DNA of 9,183 nucleotides from JBBDXS01 sp964418365 (lineage in GTDB: Bacteria > Chloroflexota > Dehalococcoidia > DSTF01 > RBG-16-68-14): positions 1-9,183 of the forward strand of contig CAYQLM010000109.1 in assembly GCA_964418365.1 (NCBI GenBank), read 5' to 3'. Each line of letters opens with the position of its first letter. Position 1 is the first letter of the stretch. A program made the translations under genes and the position numbers. Of this stretch, positions 1 through 6,185 are shown in pieces. The notes under the pieces are model-generated. The model saw only the letters and a list, made by a program, of their open reading frames with translations. It searched no databases and was not told the origin of the DNA.

Positions 1-460
1 CCTCCTCCCCGAACGCCATGATGCCCGTCGCCGGCCCGGTCACGTGCTCGGCGTGGGTCGCCGCGACGCGCATGTCCGGCGGCAGCCGCGCCGGGTCGAT
101 CTGCGCCTGCCAGCGCGTGCGCATGTAGGTCACGCCCGCGATCGTTGTGTACGTTTCCCACTGACGGTCGTCGCAAAACGCGGCGATCTCCCGGGCCACG
201 TCCGTCGCGATCGGCAGGTGCAGCAGCTCGTCGCCGCTCTCCGGCGATTTGATGTGCGCTCCGTTGTGGCAGACCATCGGCGCGGTCAGCCCCAGGCGTC
301 GCGCCGTCCGCAGCGCGATCTCGTACCAGCGCGTCGTGTCGATGACGATGTGCACGCCGCGCTCGAGCGCGACCGCGATCGCTTCCTTGTCGGCCTCGGC
401 CACCTTCCAGTCTGGCCCCAGCAGCGTGCCGTCGAGGTCGAGCGCGACGAGGCGGATCAT
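1..460 (-). CDS. HAD-superfamily (Cof-type) hydrolase, 3'-truncated by window edge
   Basis: This is the first 153 residues of a HAD-superfamily hydrolase, reading off the left edge without a stop. Motif I is visible near the start as DLDGT (residues 8-12). The first Asp is the nucleophile and the second the acid/base in this family. A motif II-like segment VIDTTR lies near residue 40, and CHNGAHI near residue 65 matches the conserved (C/T)xNGAxI of Cof-type sugar-phosphate or FMN phosphatases. Family members run about 270 aa, so roughly half is missing, including motifs III and IV. The ATG at 460 lies 31 nt after the stop of the DUF262 gene. No good Shine-Dalgarno sequence precedes it, and no alternative start exists before the in-frame TAG at 482-484. 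Substrate cannot be assigned. It is probably the distal gene of the minus-strand operon. Confidence 0.85.
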   Translation of the reverse strand, partial: MIRLVALDLDGTLLGPDWKVAEADKEAIAVALERGVHIVIDTTRWYEIALRTARRLGLTAPMVCHNGAHIKSPESGDELLHLPIATDVAREIAAFCDDRQWETYTTIAGVTYMRTRWQAQIDPARLPPDMRVAATHAEHVTGPATGIMAFGEE

Positions 461-491
461 GCGAACGCCAGCTTGATTGTCCTAGTAGGCA

Positions 492-2336
492 TCACGCCAC
501 TTCCTCAATCTCTTCATCGTCGTATCCCTCTTCGGCATCCACGGCTGCCTCACGAGGAATGGGCTTGCCTATCGCCTGCTCGATGCGCCGAAGTACGGCT
601 TCTTCTCGCGCCGCGAAGAAATTGTCGAAGTTGTCCGCTCGAAGCAGAGTGGGATCGATGATGTGTGTTCCAAGGATGTCATTCATCCGCTCCTCAGAGA
701 TCCCATAACGTTTCTGAAGCTTCGGCAAGTATTCACTCGGCGCCACGCCGCCAATGATGCGATTAGTCGAAGCCGAGAGCGGAGTCTTATTGAGAATGCA
801 TTCACTCCGCTCGCCGATGTTGTTCTTCGTACACCAGTCTCTTGGGAAGATGTGGTGGATATCGATAGCTTCGTCAAAGTACATCGCTACGTCGATCCCT
901 TGAGCAGCCTTGAAGTCCAGCGCACCATCGCGGATCAGGAGCGCATGAAGACCTCGGTAGGCCGCGCTCTGCCGTGTCCGCATGGAGCGCAGGCGAGTAG
1001 GATTGAAGCTGGCATCCAGGATCGTGGATGGCTCCGGCCCGCCGTCGATCCAGGCCAGGACTTCGGCCAGATCCCGGGCAAAGCGCGACTCGATGCTACC
1101 GCCGTATAGCTCCCCGAAGACACCGCACCAGAACCAACGCAGCAGCCTTTGCTGGACCGGATCGGTGTCCGCCTGCTTGTCCAGCAATGCAAGGATCGCT
1201 GCAAGGGGAGTCAGTTGGGTTCTGTACGGCAGGTCGCGTTCGGAGAAGATCCTTTGGCCAAAAAGCATCTTGGCGGTGCGCATGTACCCTTCTGTAATCG
1301 GGTCAGCCCAACGCTCGTACTCGTCCAGAGTCAGACTCAGCAAGTCCTTGCGCTTACAACTAATGCCTGGCAGGTGCTCATCAGAAACGCCTTCCCGCGC
1401 CTTCTGCACCCGTCGTTCTCGAGTTGCGAGCAGAGCTACGGCTTGGAGAAAGTCCGTGTTCTCAATGCGATGTAGCGGGCTCTTGCCGGCGTGTGCAGGA
1501 TGATCGAGCTTCGCGAACGCCTGGCACCGGGTCTCCCAGTCATCCTTCAACGAGTAATCGTCGACCGCGAACGTAGCCGTGAGCAGCTCAAACACGGTGA
1601 GGGGAACGCCACCCGTATTCACCTTTTCAAATACATGGCAGACGGCTTCCTTTGGCGTCTCCTTCTTCAGGACGATGGCGGGAATTTGGTACTGCTCAAA
1701 CCGCTGGATTACCTCCCGATGGAAAGCGTTGAACAACTGAATGTGGTCCTTGTCGTACTTCCAGAACTCCTGATGGGCCATACGCCAGTCACTAGAGTCG
1801 AGAGTCTGCGCTACAGGAAATAAGCCAAGTTCAAACTCCCTTTCGCGTGTCGACACGTCCAGGATCTTCCCGCGCGCCTGGCGAAGTTTTCGTTCCCCAT
1901 CTACTCCAACGATAGCTTCTTCCCGGTCGGCAGCTGGGTCGAGGGCAGCGTTGATATCGATGTAGTAGTGACGTTTGACATGCTTCCCCTTGTCGTTCTT
2001 GGTGTCGACCGGTTGATCGGAGAATAGGGCTTGGTAGAGAGAGGTCAAACGTTGCTGCCCGTCTAGGATGAGGCGTTCGGGCTTGAGCTCCAAGTTCAAC
2101 GGTGCTCCGGCCAGGGCAGTCGTCTTGAAGCGTATGTCGTCACCGCCCTCCTGTAACAGCATGATGACGCCGATCGGAAATGAACGCGACACGCTGGCCA
2201 GAAGGCTCCTGATGTGCTGGTCATCCCATATCCACTTACGCTGGAACTCTGGGAGTTGAATCTTCCCCTGATGTATCTCGCGGAGCAGAGGGCCTAACGG
2301 TTCATCGGGGCTCTCAAACGTCTTCATCAATGTCAT
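492..2336 (-). CDS. GmrSD-type DUF262–DUF1524 nuclease (probable anti-phage/type IV restriction)
   Basis: The 614-aa protein has an N-terminal DUF262 domain (ParB/Srx-like fold) with QLPEFQRKWIW at 27-37, FPIG at 53-56, the signature DGQQR at 92-96 and FEKVNTGGVPLTVFEL at 236-251. A helical middle part carries FWCGVFGELYGG at 402-413. The C-terminal DUF1524 HNH nuclease is intact, with IDIHHIFP at 491-498 (H494/H495), N516 and N525. The tail is acidic. Known fused relatives include GmrSD, which cuts glucosylated-hydroxymethylcytosine DNA, BrxU, and SspE of phosphorothioate defence. Here DUF262 would couple nucleotide binding or modification sensing to HNH cleavage. The ATG at 2336 follows GGAGGTG by 4 nt. 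It lies 19 bp after radC in the same direction. GC is visibly lower than in its neighbours, suggesting transfer. No modification genes are adjacent, so a stand-alone modification-dependent role is more likely than SspE. The DNA target is unknown. Confidence 0.9.
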   Translation of the reverse strand: MTLMKTFESPDEPLGPLLREIHQGKIQLPEFQRKWIWDDQHIRSLLASVSRSFPIGVIMLLQEGGDDIRFKTTALAGAPLNLELKPERLILDGQQRLTSLYQALFSDQPVDTKNDKGKHVKRHYYIDINAALDPAADREEAIVGVDGERKLRQARGKILDVSTREREFELGLFPVAQTLDSSDWRMAHQEFWKYDKDHIQLFNAFHREVIQRFEQYQIPAIVLKKETPKEAVCHVFEKVNTGGVPLTVFELLTATFAVDDYSLKDDWETRCQAFAKLDHPAHAGKSPLHRIENTDFLQAVALLATRERRVQKAREGVSDEHLPGISCKRKDLLSLTLDEYERWADPITEGYMRTAKMLFGQRIFSERDLPYRTQLTPLAAILALLDKQADTDPVQQRLLRWFWCGVFGELYGGSIESRFARDLAEVLAWIDGGPEPSTILDASFNPTRLRSMRTRQSAAYRGLHALLIRDGALDFKAAQGIDVAMYFDEAIDIHHIFPRDWCTKNNIGERSECILNKTPLSASTNRIIGGVAPSEYLPKLQKRYGISEERMNDILGTHIIDPTLLRADNFDNFFAAREEAVLRRIEQAIGKPIPREAAVDAEEGYDDEEIEEVA

Positions 2337-2355
2337 GCGCCACCTCCGTCTCTAA

Positions 2356-3066
2356 TCACGAGAACGCCACCTTCATCGACTTCAGGCTCGCGAAGCGCGC
2401 GTGCGCGATGATCACGTGGTCCAGCACCTCGACATCGAGCAGCTCGCCCGCGGCGATCGCCTGTTTCGTCATCGCGATGTCCTCCGAAGATGGCGTGGGG
2501 TCGCCGGACGGGTGATTGTGCACCAGGATGATGCAGGGCGCGTTCTGCCGCAAGGCCTCCCGGAAGAGCTCTCCGATGCGCACGACAGCCGTGTGTACGC
2601 TGCCCCGATACACCTCATGCGTGCCCAGCACCTGGTTGCGGGTATTCAGCAGCAGCACCCGCAGGTGTTCCTGATCGAGCAGCCCCATCTCGCCCTGGAG
2701 CAGGTTTCCCACGTCCTCCGGCGACCGGATCGAGACGCGCTCCTCCGGCTGCGCGGCGGCCAGCCGCTTGCCCAGCTCCAGCGCCGCCTGTACCTGCGCC
2801 GCCTTCGCCTCGCCCAGGCCGTGCTCCGCACAGAGCTCGGCGAAGCCAGCGCGCGCCAGCCCGACGAGCCCTCGGAAGCGTCCCAGCAGCCGGTTCGCCT
2901 GCACCAGCGCGCTCTCCGCCGCCGAGCCCGTGCGCAGCAGGATCGCGAGCAGCTCCTGGTTCGAGAGCGCGCTCGGCCCGGCGTCGCGCAGCCGCTCTCG
3001 CGGCCGGTCCGTCGCCGGCAGATCGCGGATGCGCGCCTGGTAGCCGTTCGTGCGTGGCTCAGCCAT
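2356..3066 (-). CDS. radC: RadC family JAB/MPN-domain protein
   Basis: The protein is 236 aa, the usual RadC length. The N-terminal third holds the helix-hairpin-helix-like region (LSNQELLAILLRTG at 34-47 and GLGEAKAAQVQAALELGKR at 83-101). The C-terminal JAB/MPN domain has the metal-binding signature H183-x-H185-x7-S193-x2-D196 within LVHNHPSGDPTPSSED. The upstream glutamate is probably E151 in THEVYRG. The family was once linked to DNA repair, but that role is disputed; no enzymatic activity can be assigned, although the metal site is intact. The frame is open further upstream to 3165, but ATG 3066 is chosen because it gives the family's normal N-terminus. It overlaps the preceding gene's stop by 8 bp (ATGGCTGA), typical of translational coupling. 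The DUF262 gene follows 19 bp downstream. Confidence 0.93.
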   Translation of the reverse strand: MAEPRTNGYQARIRDLPATDRPRERLRDAGPSALSNQELLAILLRTGSAAESALVQANRLLGRFRGLVGLARAGFAELCAEHGLGEAKAAQVQAALELGKRLAAAQPEERVSIRSPEDVGNLLQGEMGLLDQEHLRVLLLNTRNQVLGTHEVYRGSVHTAVVRIGELFREALRQNAPCIILVHNHPSGDPTPSSEDIAMTKQAIAAGELLDVEVLDHVIIAHARFASLKSMKVAFS

Positions 3067-3508
3067 TCGACGAGGCCGCTCCGCCGTTCCTCGGCATCCG
3101 CTCGATCGTTTCGACGGTGCTCGTGTGGGGCAGATGCATGATGCGTACCATGTCACCCAGCTCAACCTCGAGCGCCTGCTCCGGCGACAGCCGGTACACG
3201 TCCTTCTTCACGAAGACATACGTGTTGTGGAACAAGAAGAACTCGTTTCGGCTCCAGCGCCGCTCCACCAGCCCCACCGTCTCCCGCAGGCTTGCGAACA
3301 TGTCACGTACCGATTGCACTACCTGGTATCCCAACAGGAGCACGACTGAGCCAACCAGCACCATGGCGACGATCCTCCCGTTCGTCCCGCTCTTCCCCGC
3401 GCCCGCCGCGAGGTAGATGAATCCTAGCAGAGACAGCGCAAAGAAGGGCGCGAAGAGCGCCGCCGTGCGTACGACGGACGATCGGGCCGAGCCGCGGCTC
3501 GACGGCAT
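3059..3508 (-). CDS. Two-TM membrane protein with C-terminal soluble domain, function unknown
   Basis: I do not recognise this 149-aa protein. Two hydrophobic segments near residues 16-36 and 46-66 are separated by a short Gly/Lys loop (GAGKSGTNGR). They are followed by a soluble part of about 80 residues that alternates polar and hydrophobic residues like a small beta domain: FFLFHNTYVFVKKDVYRL at 90-107, VELGDMVRIMHLPHT at 115-129. The arginines before the first TM and the short loop suggest a hairpin with both ends cytoplasmic, which is inference. It starts at ATG 3508, 8 bp after the LysM gene's stop, with only a weak ribosome binding site, and its stop overlaps the radC start. It therefore sits in the middle of a tightly coupled LysM–TM–radC block. 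It is not an enzyme by any motif I can see. Confidence 0.75.
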   Translation of the reverse strand: MPSSRGSARSSVVRTAALFAPFFALSLLGFIYLAAGAGKSGTNGRIVAMVLVGSVVLLLGYQVVQSVRDMFASLRETVGLVERRWSRNEFFLFHNTYVFVKKDVYRLSPEQALEVELGDMVRIMHLPHTSTVETIERMPRNGGAASSNG

Positions 3509-3516
3509 GCGCGTGC

Positions 3517-4050
3517 CTACGGGAGCGTCAGCGTCTCGCCGACCGAGATCGCGTCGCTAATGCCGATGCCGCTCGCGGCCGCGATCTGCTGGGCGTACGC
3601 ATAGGGATCCAGTCCGGGTGGCGCGAACTGCGTTGCGATGCCGATCAGCGTATCGCCGTCCTGCACAATGTACGGCCGCGGGCCAGGCGTCGCCGCCGGC
3701 GGCGGCACCGCGGTGTTCGTCGCGAGCACGCCGATCGTGGGCGTTGCGAGCGCCGTGCGCGCCGGCGTCGTCGTGCGCGTGGTCTGCGTGACGGCGGTGG
3801 TCGGCGTCAGCTCCGAGAGCAGGATCTGGTTGCCGCTGCTGGACCCCGGCGGCCGCACGATGAGCCACAGCGCCACCGCCGTGCCCACCAGCAGCGCCAG
3901 CAGCGATCCGCGGTACAGGTTAAAGGAGGGCAGGGAGCTGACGGGGCTCAGGCATTCCGCGCAGAGATCTCCGCCGTGGATCTCGCAGTAGACCCGAGCG
4001 CAGCGGCGGCACTGACGCGTCGCCTGATGATCACAGGCGTAGCACTGCAT
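3517..4050 (-). CDS. Zinc-finger (B-box-like)–TM–LysM protein
   Basis: The 177-aa protein has three parts. Residues 3-33 hold a Cys/His array (C3xxC6, C14xxC17, C22xxH25, C30xxC33) like a B-box or treble-clef zinc finger. A TM helix follows at about 48-66 (LLALLVGTAVALWLIV). After a Thr/Pro/Ala-rich linker (about 80-125), a C-terminal LysM domain begins at YIVQDGDTLIGIATQF (127-142) and ends ISVGETLTLP. LysM domains bind peptidoglycan or other N-acetylglucosamine polymers. The layout suggests the zinc finger is cytoplasmic and the LysM outside, making it a small wall-anchored membrane protein; the partner of the zinc finger is unknown. The start is ATG 4050. There is no Shine-Dalgarno, but TATAGT sits 7 nt upstream, which could mean a leaderless transcript. 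It is followed 8 bp later by the two-TM gene. Confidence 0.82.
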   Translation of the reverse strand: MQCYACDHQATRQCRRCARVYCEIHGGDLCAECLSPVSSLPSFNLYRGSLLALLVGTAVALWLIVRPPGSSSGNQILLSELTPTTAVTQTTRTTTPARTALATPTIGVLATNTAVPPPAATPGPRPYIVQDGDTLIGIATQFAPPGLDPYAYAQQIAAASGIGISDAISVGETLTLP

Positions 4051-4065
4051 CGGCGCTACTATAGC
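4051..4065 (-). promoter_or_regulatory. Possible leaderless promoter (-10 TATAGT) before the LysM gene
   Basis: In the 55-bp gap after rplL, the minus strand reads TATAGT ending 7 nt before the ATG at 4050. That spacing would put the transcript start at or next to the start codon. No recognisable -35 is seen, and the ATG lacks a Shine-Dalgarno, which fits leaderless initiation. CGGCGC and GCGCCG flank the hexamer as a 6-bp inverted repeat. This is weak evidence; read-through from rplL could serve instead. Confidence 0.3.
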
Positions 4066-4105
4066 AGGCGCGCCGGTGCAGTGCTAGACGACAGGTGTTA
4101 CGGAG

Positions 4106-4495
4106 CTACTGCAGGGCGACGGTCGCGCCTGCGTCTTCGAGCTTCTTCTTCGCCGTCCCTGCGTCTTCCTTGCTGACGTCTTCCTTCACCGCCACCGGCG
4201 CGGACTCGACGAGGTCCTTCGCTTCCTTCAGGCCCAGCGTCGTCACTTCACGGACGGCCTTGATCACGTTGATCTTGTTGGGGCCGATCTCCTTGAGCAT
4301 GACGGTGAACGTGGTCTGCTCCTCTACGGCCTCCGGAGCGGCAGCGCCCGGAGCGCCTGCCATTGCGGGCGCGAACGCCATGGGAGCCGCCGCCGTGACG
4401 CCGAACTCCTCTTCGATCATCTTGTTCAGGTCACGAAGCTCAATCGCGGTCATCTCCTTGATGATGTCGAGTGCCTGGTCGACTTTCGTTGCCAT
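4106..4495 (-). CDS. rplL: 50S ribosomal protein bL12 (L7/L12)
   Basis: This is the multimeric stalk protein of the large subunit, which recruits and stimulates GTPase factors such as EF-Tu and EF-G. At 129 aa it has the normal length. The N-terminal dimerisation helices (residues 1-33, ALDIIKEMTAIELRDLNKMIEEEF) are followed by an Ala/Gly/Pro hinge (about 34-57). The C-terminal factor-binding domain (about 60-129) contains EIGPNKINVIKAVREVT and LGLKEAKDLVESAP. One position is unusual: TTLGLKEAK replaces the common TGLGLKEAK. It starts at ATG 4495, 12 nt after the rplJ stop, with GGGAGA as ribosome binding site. This is the standard rplJ–rplL arrangement, in which rplL is made in excess over rplJ. 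No convincing terminator follows it. Confidence 0.97.
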   Translation of the reverse strand: MATKVDQALDIIKEMTAIELRDLNKMIEEEFGVTAAAPMAFAPAMAGAPGAAAPEAVEEQTTFTVMLKEIGPNKINVIKAVREVTTLGLKEAKDLVESAPVAVKEDVSKEDAGTAKKKLEDAGATVALQ

Positions 4496-4507
4496 GATCG
4501 TCTCCCT

Positions 4508-5200
4508 CTATTCGCTGGCCGGTTGTTCTTCAGTATCCGGTTGTTCCGGAGCCACTGGTTCCTCTGTTGGTGGTTCCTCGTTGGCCGGTGTTGTCTCGCT
4601 ATCTGGTTCTTCCGCGACCGCCGGTTGCTCGGCGGCGGATGCTTCCGCCATGGCCGCGGGGGCCTCGGCGACCGGCTGCGTCTCCTCGAGTTGTCTCGCC
4701 CGGGCATCGAGCAGTCCCGCGAGGTTCCGCACCGCGCCGTTCAGCAGCGAAGCCAGTCGCGTGACCGGCGCTTGGAGCAGCCCGGCCAGCTGCGCGAGCA
4801 GCACCGGCCGGGTCGGCAGGCTGGCCAGGTCCAGAATCTCCACCGCGCTCAGGAGCTGGCCATCCATCATGCCGCTCCGCACCGCGAAGGCGTTCCGCGC
4901 CGTCCGCGCGTACTCCGTCACCACCTTCGCCGAAGCCGAGACGTCCTCGTAGCCGAAGAGCACCGCCGTCGGCCCAACCAGCAGCTCCGAGAGACCGGGC
5001 TGCTGCGCCTCGCCCGCGGCCCGCATGAACAGGCGGTTCTTTACCACCTTCATCTCGACGCCGGCGTCGCGGATCGTCTTCCGCAGCGCCGCGATCTCGG
5101 AGACCGACATCCCGCGGTACTCGGCCGCGATAACGATCGTCGCCCGCTCGATGCGCTCGCGCAGCTCCTTGACCGTCGCGACTTTCTTCTCGGTTGGCAT
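4508..5200 (-). CDS. rplJ: 50S ribosomal protein uL10 with long acidic C-terminal extension
   Basis: uL10 anchors the bL12 dimers to 23S rRNA at the GTPase-associated centre. Residues 1-172 are the L10 family: VATVKELRERIERA, AAEYRGMSVSEIAALRK, VVKNRLFMRAA and LLVGPTAVLFGYED, then the Leu-rich helix that binds bL12 (about 135-165). Residues 173-230 form a low-complexity Ala/Glu/Pro/Thr tail not found in ordinary L10, which is about 165-175 aa. ATG 5200 is chosen over GTG 5224. It gives the family N-terminus (MPTEKKVATVKEL) and lies 8 nt after GGAAGAGG. The frame would otherwise begin just after the attenuator's T-tract. The gene is preceded by an L10-leader-like RNA and a terminator hairpin, and followed 12 nt later by rplL. 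Confidence 0.95.
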   Translation of the reverse strand: MPTEKKVATVKELRERIERATIVIAAEYRGMSVSEIAALRKTIRDAGVEMKVVKNRLFMRAAGEAQQPGLSELLVGPTAVLFGYEDVSASAKVVTEYARTARNAFAVRSGMMDGQLLSAVEILDLASLPTRPVLLAQLAGLLQAPVTRLASLLNGAVRNLAGLLDARARQLEETQPVAEAPAAMAEASAAEQPAVAEEPDSETTPANEEPPTEEPVAPEQPDTEEQPASE

Positions 5201-5340
5201 CCTTCTAACCTCTTCCTGGGGCACGAAAAAGCGCCCTGCTGAAGACAGGGCGCGAGCATAAGAGACGCAGGCCTTGAATGGCCGCTCTGCTCGACTGGCC
5301 TCGGCGGGCGCTTACGCTTTGCTCTGCCTACTGTCGCCAC
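5201..5340 (-). promoter_or_regulatory. Putative L10 leader (ribosomal protein autoregulatory RNA)
   Basis: The untranslated region before rplJ resembles the bacterial L10 leader, the binding site used by L10 (with L12) for feedback control. On the minus strand, GACAGTAGG (5335-5327) and CCCGCCGAGG (5308-5299) recall the conserved ACAGCAGG…CCUGCCGAGG parts of that RNA, as I remember it. Further hairpins follow, including GGCC-ATTCAA-GGCC (5283-5270). The leader ends in an intrinsic terminator (5253-5226) just before the rplJ ribosome binding site, so control by transcription attenuation is likely. The resemblance is by eye; a covariance-model search with the Rfam L10_leader model would settle it. 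I see no convincing promoter upstream. Confidence 0.65.
5226..5253 (-). terminator. Intrinsic terminator/attenuator upstream of rplJ
   Basis: Read on the minus strand, GCGCCCTG (5253-5246) and CAGGGCGC (5238-5231) form a perfect 8-bp GC-rich stem with a 7-nt loop, followed at once by TTTTT (5230-5226). It ends 25 nt before the rplJ ATG and contains no coding sequence, so it should act as a leader attenuator for rplJL rather than as the end of an upstream gene. Confidence 0.85.
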
Positions 5341-5343
5341 GTT

Positions 5344-5380
5344 CCCCTCTCCCTTTGGGAGAGGGGCTAGGGGTGAGGGC
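5344..5380. repeat. REP-like palindromic intergenic repeat
   Basis: CCCCTCTCCC (5344-5353), TTT, and GGGAGAGGGG (5357-5366) form a perfect 10-bp-arm hairpin, followed by CTAGGGGTGAGGGC (5367-5380). Sequences of this pattern recur as dispersed intergenic repeats in many GC-rich genomes. Only one copy lies in this window, so its repeat nature rests on recognition of the pattern. It lies upstream of the L10 leader. Confidence 0.55.
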
Positions 5381-5444
5381 AGAACCCGCTGTCTTCAGCG
5401 AGATGTATGGTGCCAGACCCAGGAGTTCGGCGCAAGGGATAGGG

Positions 5445-5483
5445 GCCAGGTAGTGGGTCAGCCGGCCTGACCCACTACCTGGC
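5445..5483 (-). terminator. Long perfect hairpin, possible terminator of the nucleotidyltransferase gene
   Basis: The arms 5445-5461 and 5467-5483 are perfectly complementary over 17 bp around a 5-nt loop, with AGGTAGTGGGTCAG in the left arm. It begins 13 nt after the stop of the minus-strand nucleotidyltransferase gene. The flanks are not T-rich on either strand, so it is not a textbook intrinsic terminator. It could be a GC-type terminator, an RNA-stabilising 3' hairpin, or a remnant of a palindromic element. Confidence 0.5.
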
Positions 5484-5496
5484 GATCATGCGACGG

Positions 5497-6138
5497 TTAT
5501 GTGGCGAGCTGAGTCAGCCACGGGTGGCCGACGAGGGCGATCGCCTCCCTGAGCCAGTCGCGCTGGTCCGCCGTGAGCTGAGGAAGCAGGGCGAGGAAGT
5601 CCAGCTTGTCGCGGCGGCGCAGGTCCGCGGCTTTGTAGAAAAGCAGGACCTCCGGCGTCACCGTCGGCAGGCCCCACGCGGAGTCCCGGACGGCCCGGCT
5701 AAGCGGCAAGGAGACATGTGGCTCACCGCGCATGACCCAGTCGCCTCTGGCGCGCTCGTTCAGCTGGAACTCGAGGCCGAAGCCCCCCTCGGTGGTCGCA
5801 ATGCCGCCCTCGGGCAAAGTGCTGCGCCGATCAGGCGGTCTGGCATGGATATGGGAGCGGTGGCTGAGAACTCGGTCGCCGTCCCACCACTCGCCGTTGT
5901 GCTCCGGCGCAAGGGGATCGTGGGCGAGCAGTTGCCAGCCAGGCAAATGCTCGAACAGCACGCCCTGATCGAACACAATGACATCGGTGTCGCCGTGTTC
6001 GCGCGTCAGCCGGCCGAGCCAGGCGTCGACGGCCCAGCCGCCGCAGAGCGCCCAGTCGTGCTGGTAGGTAGACATGAGATCGACCACGCGCGCGACGGGC
6101 TCCGGCGCGGCGGTTTCGAAAGAGACAGAAGTAGACAA
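5497..6138 (-). CDS. Nucleotidyltransferase of the aminoglycoside-2''-adenylyltransferase type
   Basis: The 213-aa protein resembles the family of ANT(2'')-Ia (AadB) and many chromosomal relatives of unknown substrate. GGWAVDAWLGRLTREHGDTDV (starting at 33) holds the pol-beta-type nucleotidyltransferase GG motif and the carboxylates D50 and D52. A third acidic residue may be E123 in GLEFQL. The C-terminal part, with LLFYKAADLRRRDKLDF (165-181) and GHPWL (204-208), matches the KDxxDF…HPW end of such proteins. The enzymes transfer AMP to an aminoglycoside hydroxyl; whether this one confers resistance cannot be told. The start is TTG 6138, 6 nt after a clean AAGGAG. GTG 6207 would add 23 unlike residues and has no such site. 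A leader with a 15-codon ORF precedes it. It separates the rplJL and tRNA–tuf clusters. Confidence 0.8.
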   Translation of the reverse strand: MSTSVSFETAAPEPVARVVDLMSTYQHDWALCGGWAVDAWLGRLTREHGDTDVIVFDQGVLFEHLPGWQLLAHDPLAPEHNGEWWDGDRVLSHRSHIHARPPDRRSTLPEGGIATTEGGFGLEFQLNERARGDWVMRGEPHVSLPLSRAVRDSAWGLPTVTPEVLLFYKAADLRRRDKLDFLALLPQLTADQRDWLREAIALVGHPWLTQLAT

Positions 6139-6159
6139 GAAGTGCTCCTTGTGGTAGGG

Positions 6160-6175
6160 CCCCGAAGGTACGGGG
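6160..6175 (-). promoter_or_regulatory. Hairpin just upstream of the nucleotidyltransferase RBS
   Basis: On the minus strand CCCCG-TACCTT-CGGGG forms a 5-bp stem ending about 10 nt before the AAGGAG ribosome binding site (6150-6145). It is close enough to affect ribosome access if it is extended or replaced by an alternative fold. Confidence 0.4.
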
Positions 6176-6185
6176 CGAAACGAAA

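Noticed and set aside
2401..3141. 246-aa plus-strand ORF opposite radC
   Set aside because: It is antisense to a clear RadC with an intact JAB/MPN motif, and its composition is typical of a shadow frame.
4095..4952. 285-aa plus-strand Ser/Ala-rich ORF opposite rplL and rplJ
   Set aside because: It reads antisense through two certain ribosomal protein genes; the Ser-rich composition mirrors their codons.
5400..5444. Promoter for rplJL on the minus strand
   Set aside because: TTGCGC and weak TACATC-like hexamers are badly spaced; no pair meets a reasonable standard, so none is annotated.
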